6,382 nucleotides of DNA from Planctomycetaceae bacterium (lineage in GTDB: Bacteria; Planctomycetota; Planctomycetia; Pirellulales; Thermoguttaceae), in NCBI GenBank assembly GCA_009776995.1, contig WRMR01000295.1:1-6382 (forward strand), written 5' to 3'. A program made the position numbers and the translations under genes. Numbering within the stretch: position 1 is the stretch's first letter; the number at the start of each line of letters is the position of its first letter. The notes below the pieces were generated by a model, which had not been told where the DNA came from, searched no databases, and worked only from the letters and a program-made list of their open reading frames with translations. Positions 6,115 to 6,382 of this stretch are shown one piece after another.

Positions 6115-6259
6115 AATCAGGAAAATCACTGTTCATCCTGTTTCATAATCCAGCAAAGCCAGAAAGCTCATCAAATTGAAAAATCTGAAATCCTCCTTGA
6201 TTTTCAAGTCCGATTGCAGAAAATGGTGTTGATATCATTTATGCAAAAGAGGATTCCAG

Positions 6260-6298
6260 ATGAAAAGAAAGTATTTCTACTGTATTAACTGCGCATAA
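6260..6298 (+). CDS. 12-codon micro-ORF with a good ribosome site (speculative)
   Basis: AGAGG stands 7 bases before the ATG at 6260, ideal spacing for translation. The reading is MKRKYFYCINCA, then TAA. The peptide starts with basic residues and has two cysteines. It could be a leader peptide, or the first codons of a gene cut short by mutation, since no downstream plus-strand gene is visible within the window. There is no recognised homolog, and chance is quite possible. Confidence 0.2.
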   Translation: MKRKYFYCINCA

Positions 6299-6317
6299 CT
6301 ATTTATATTTTAACGAC

Positions 6318-6329
6318 TTACAATTGTAA
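6318..6329. repeat. 12-bp perfect palindrome
   Basis: TTACAATTGTAA reads the same on both strands, the form expected of a dimer-binding site. It lies in AT-rich DNA where such palindromes arise more readily by chance. It also falls inside a short minus-strand reading frame that may be the tail of a gene beyond the right edge. Confidence 0.3.
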
Positions 6330-6382
6330 AATCAGCGATTACAGCAATTTTCGATGGCTTGCCGGGTTCTGTTGAGCCAGCA

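Larger units (their letters stand above)
5745..6382. other. AT-rich region without a convincing gene
   Basis: This stretch is visibly richer in A and T than the genes to its left. No reading frame in it has both a ribosome site and a protein-like sequence. A 67-codon minus-strand frame (5775-5978) lacks a ribosome site. No tRNA, rRNA, tmRNA or intact transposase is recognised. The region holds the short repeats and palindromes listed separately. The last 50 bases become richer in G and C. There a minus-strand frame entering at the edge reads GSTEPGKPSKIAVIADFTIV and stops at 6310-6312. It may be the 3' end of a neighbouring gene, but all three minus-strand frames stay open for a similar short length, so I do not call it. 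Confidence 0.55.

Overview
The window looks like chromosomal DNA of a planctomycete, probably Pirellula-like. Three things suggest this: a lipoprotein carrying a DUF1559-type module of the kind greatly expanded in Planctomycetes, a leucine-rich-repeat lipoprotein with the planctomycete-style 24-residue repeat, and a small excisionase-type helix-turn-helix protein. The assignment rests on family recognition, not on a marker gene. All five protein genes lie on the minus strand, so transcription runs from right to left.

Layout in the direction of transcription. Positions 6382-5625 are a 758-base AT-rich stretch with no convincing gene. It holds several short repeats and palindromes, a 12-codon micro-ORF on the plus strand, and at its left end a good sigma70-type promoter (5716-5744). 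That promoter serves a probable three-gene operon: a 701-residue lipoprotein with a DUF1559-like C-terminal half (5624-3519), a 377-residue LRR lipoprotein (3457-2324), and a 416-residue FkbO/Hyg5-family chorismatase-like enzyme (2296-1046). The gaps are 61 and 27 bases, and I see no promoter or terminator inside them. A second good promoter (982-1010) follows, then a 184-residue membrane-anchored or secreted planctomycete protein of unknown role (907-353). An 8-bp inverted repeat comes just after its stop. The last gene, an HTH protein (224 to beyond position 1), runs off the left edge.

How the genes may work together: the first two operon products should sit in the cell envelope as lipoproteins. 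The third should be a cytoplasmic chorismate-transforming enzyme, and no partner genes for pigment or polyketide synthesis are visible beside it. The most interesting item is this enzyme. It shows three consecutive RidA/YjgF-like modules in one chain, lacks the RidA catalytic arginine in the two modules where the position can be aligned, and keeps Gly/Cys/Glu residues spaced as I remember them in Hyg5. This suggests a hydroxybenzoate-forming chorismatase. I see no CRISPR array, tRNA, rRNA or intact mobile element.
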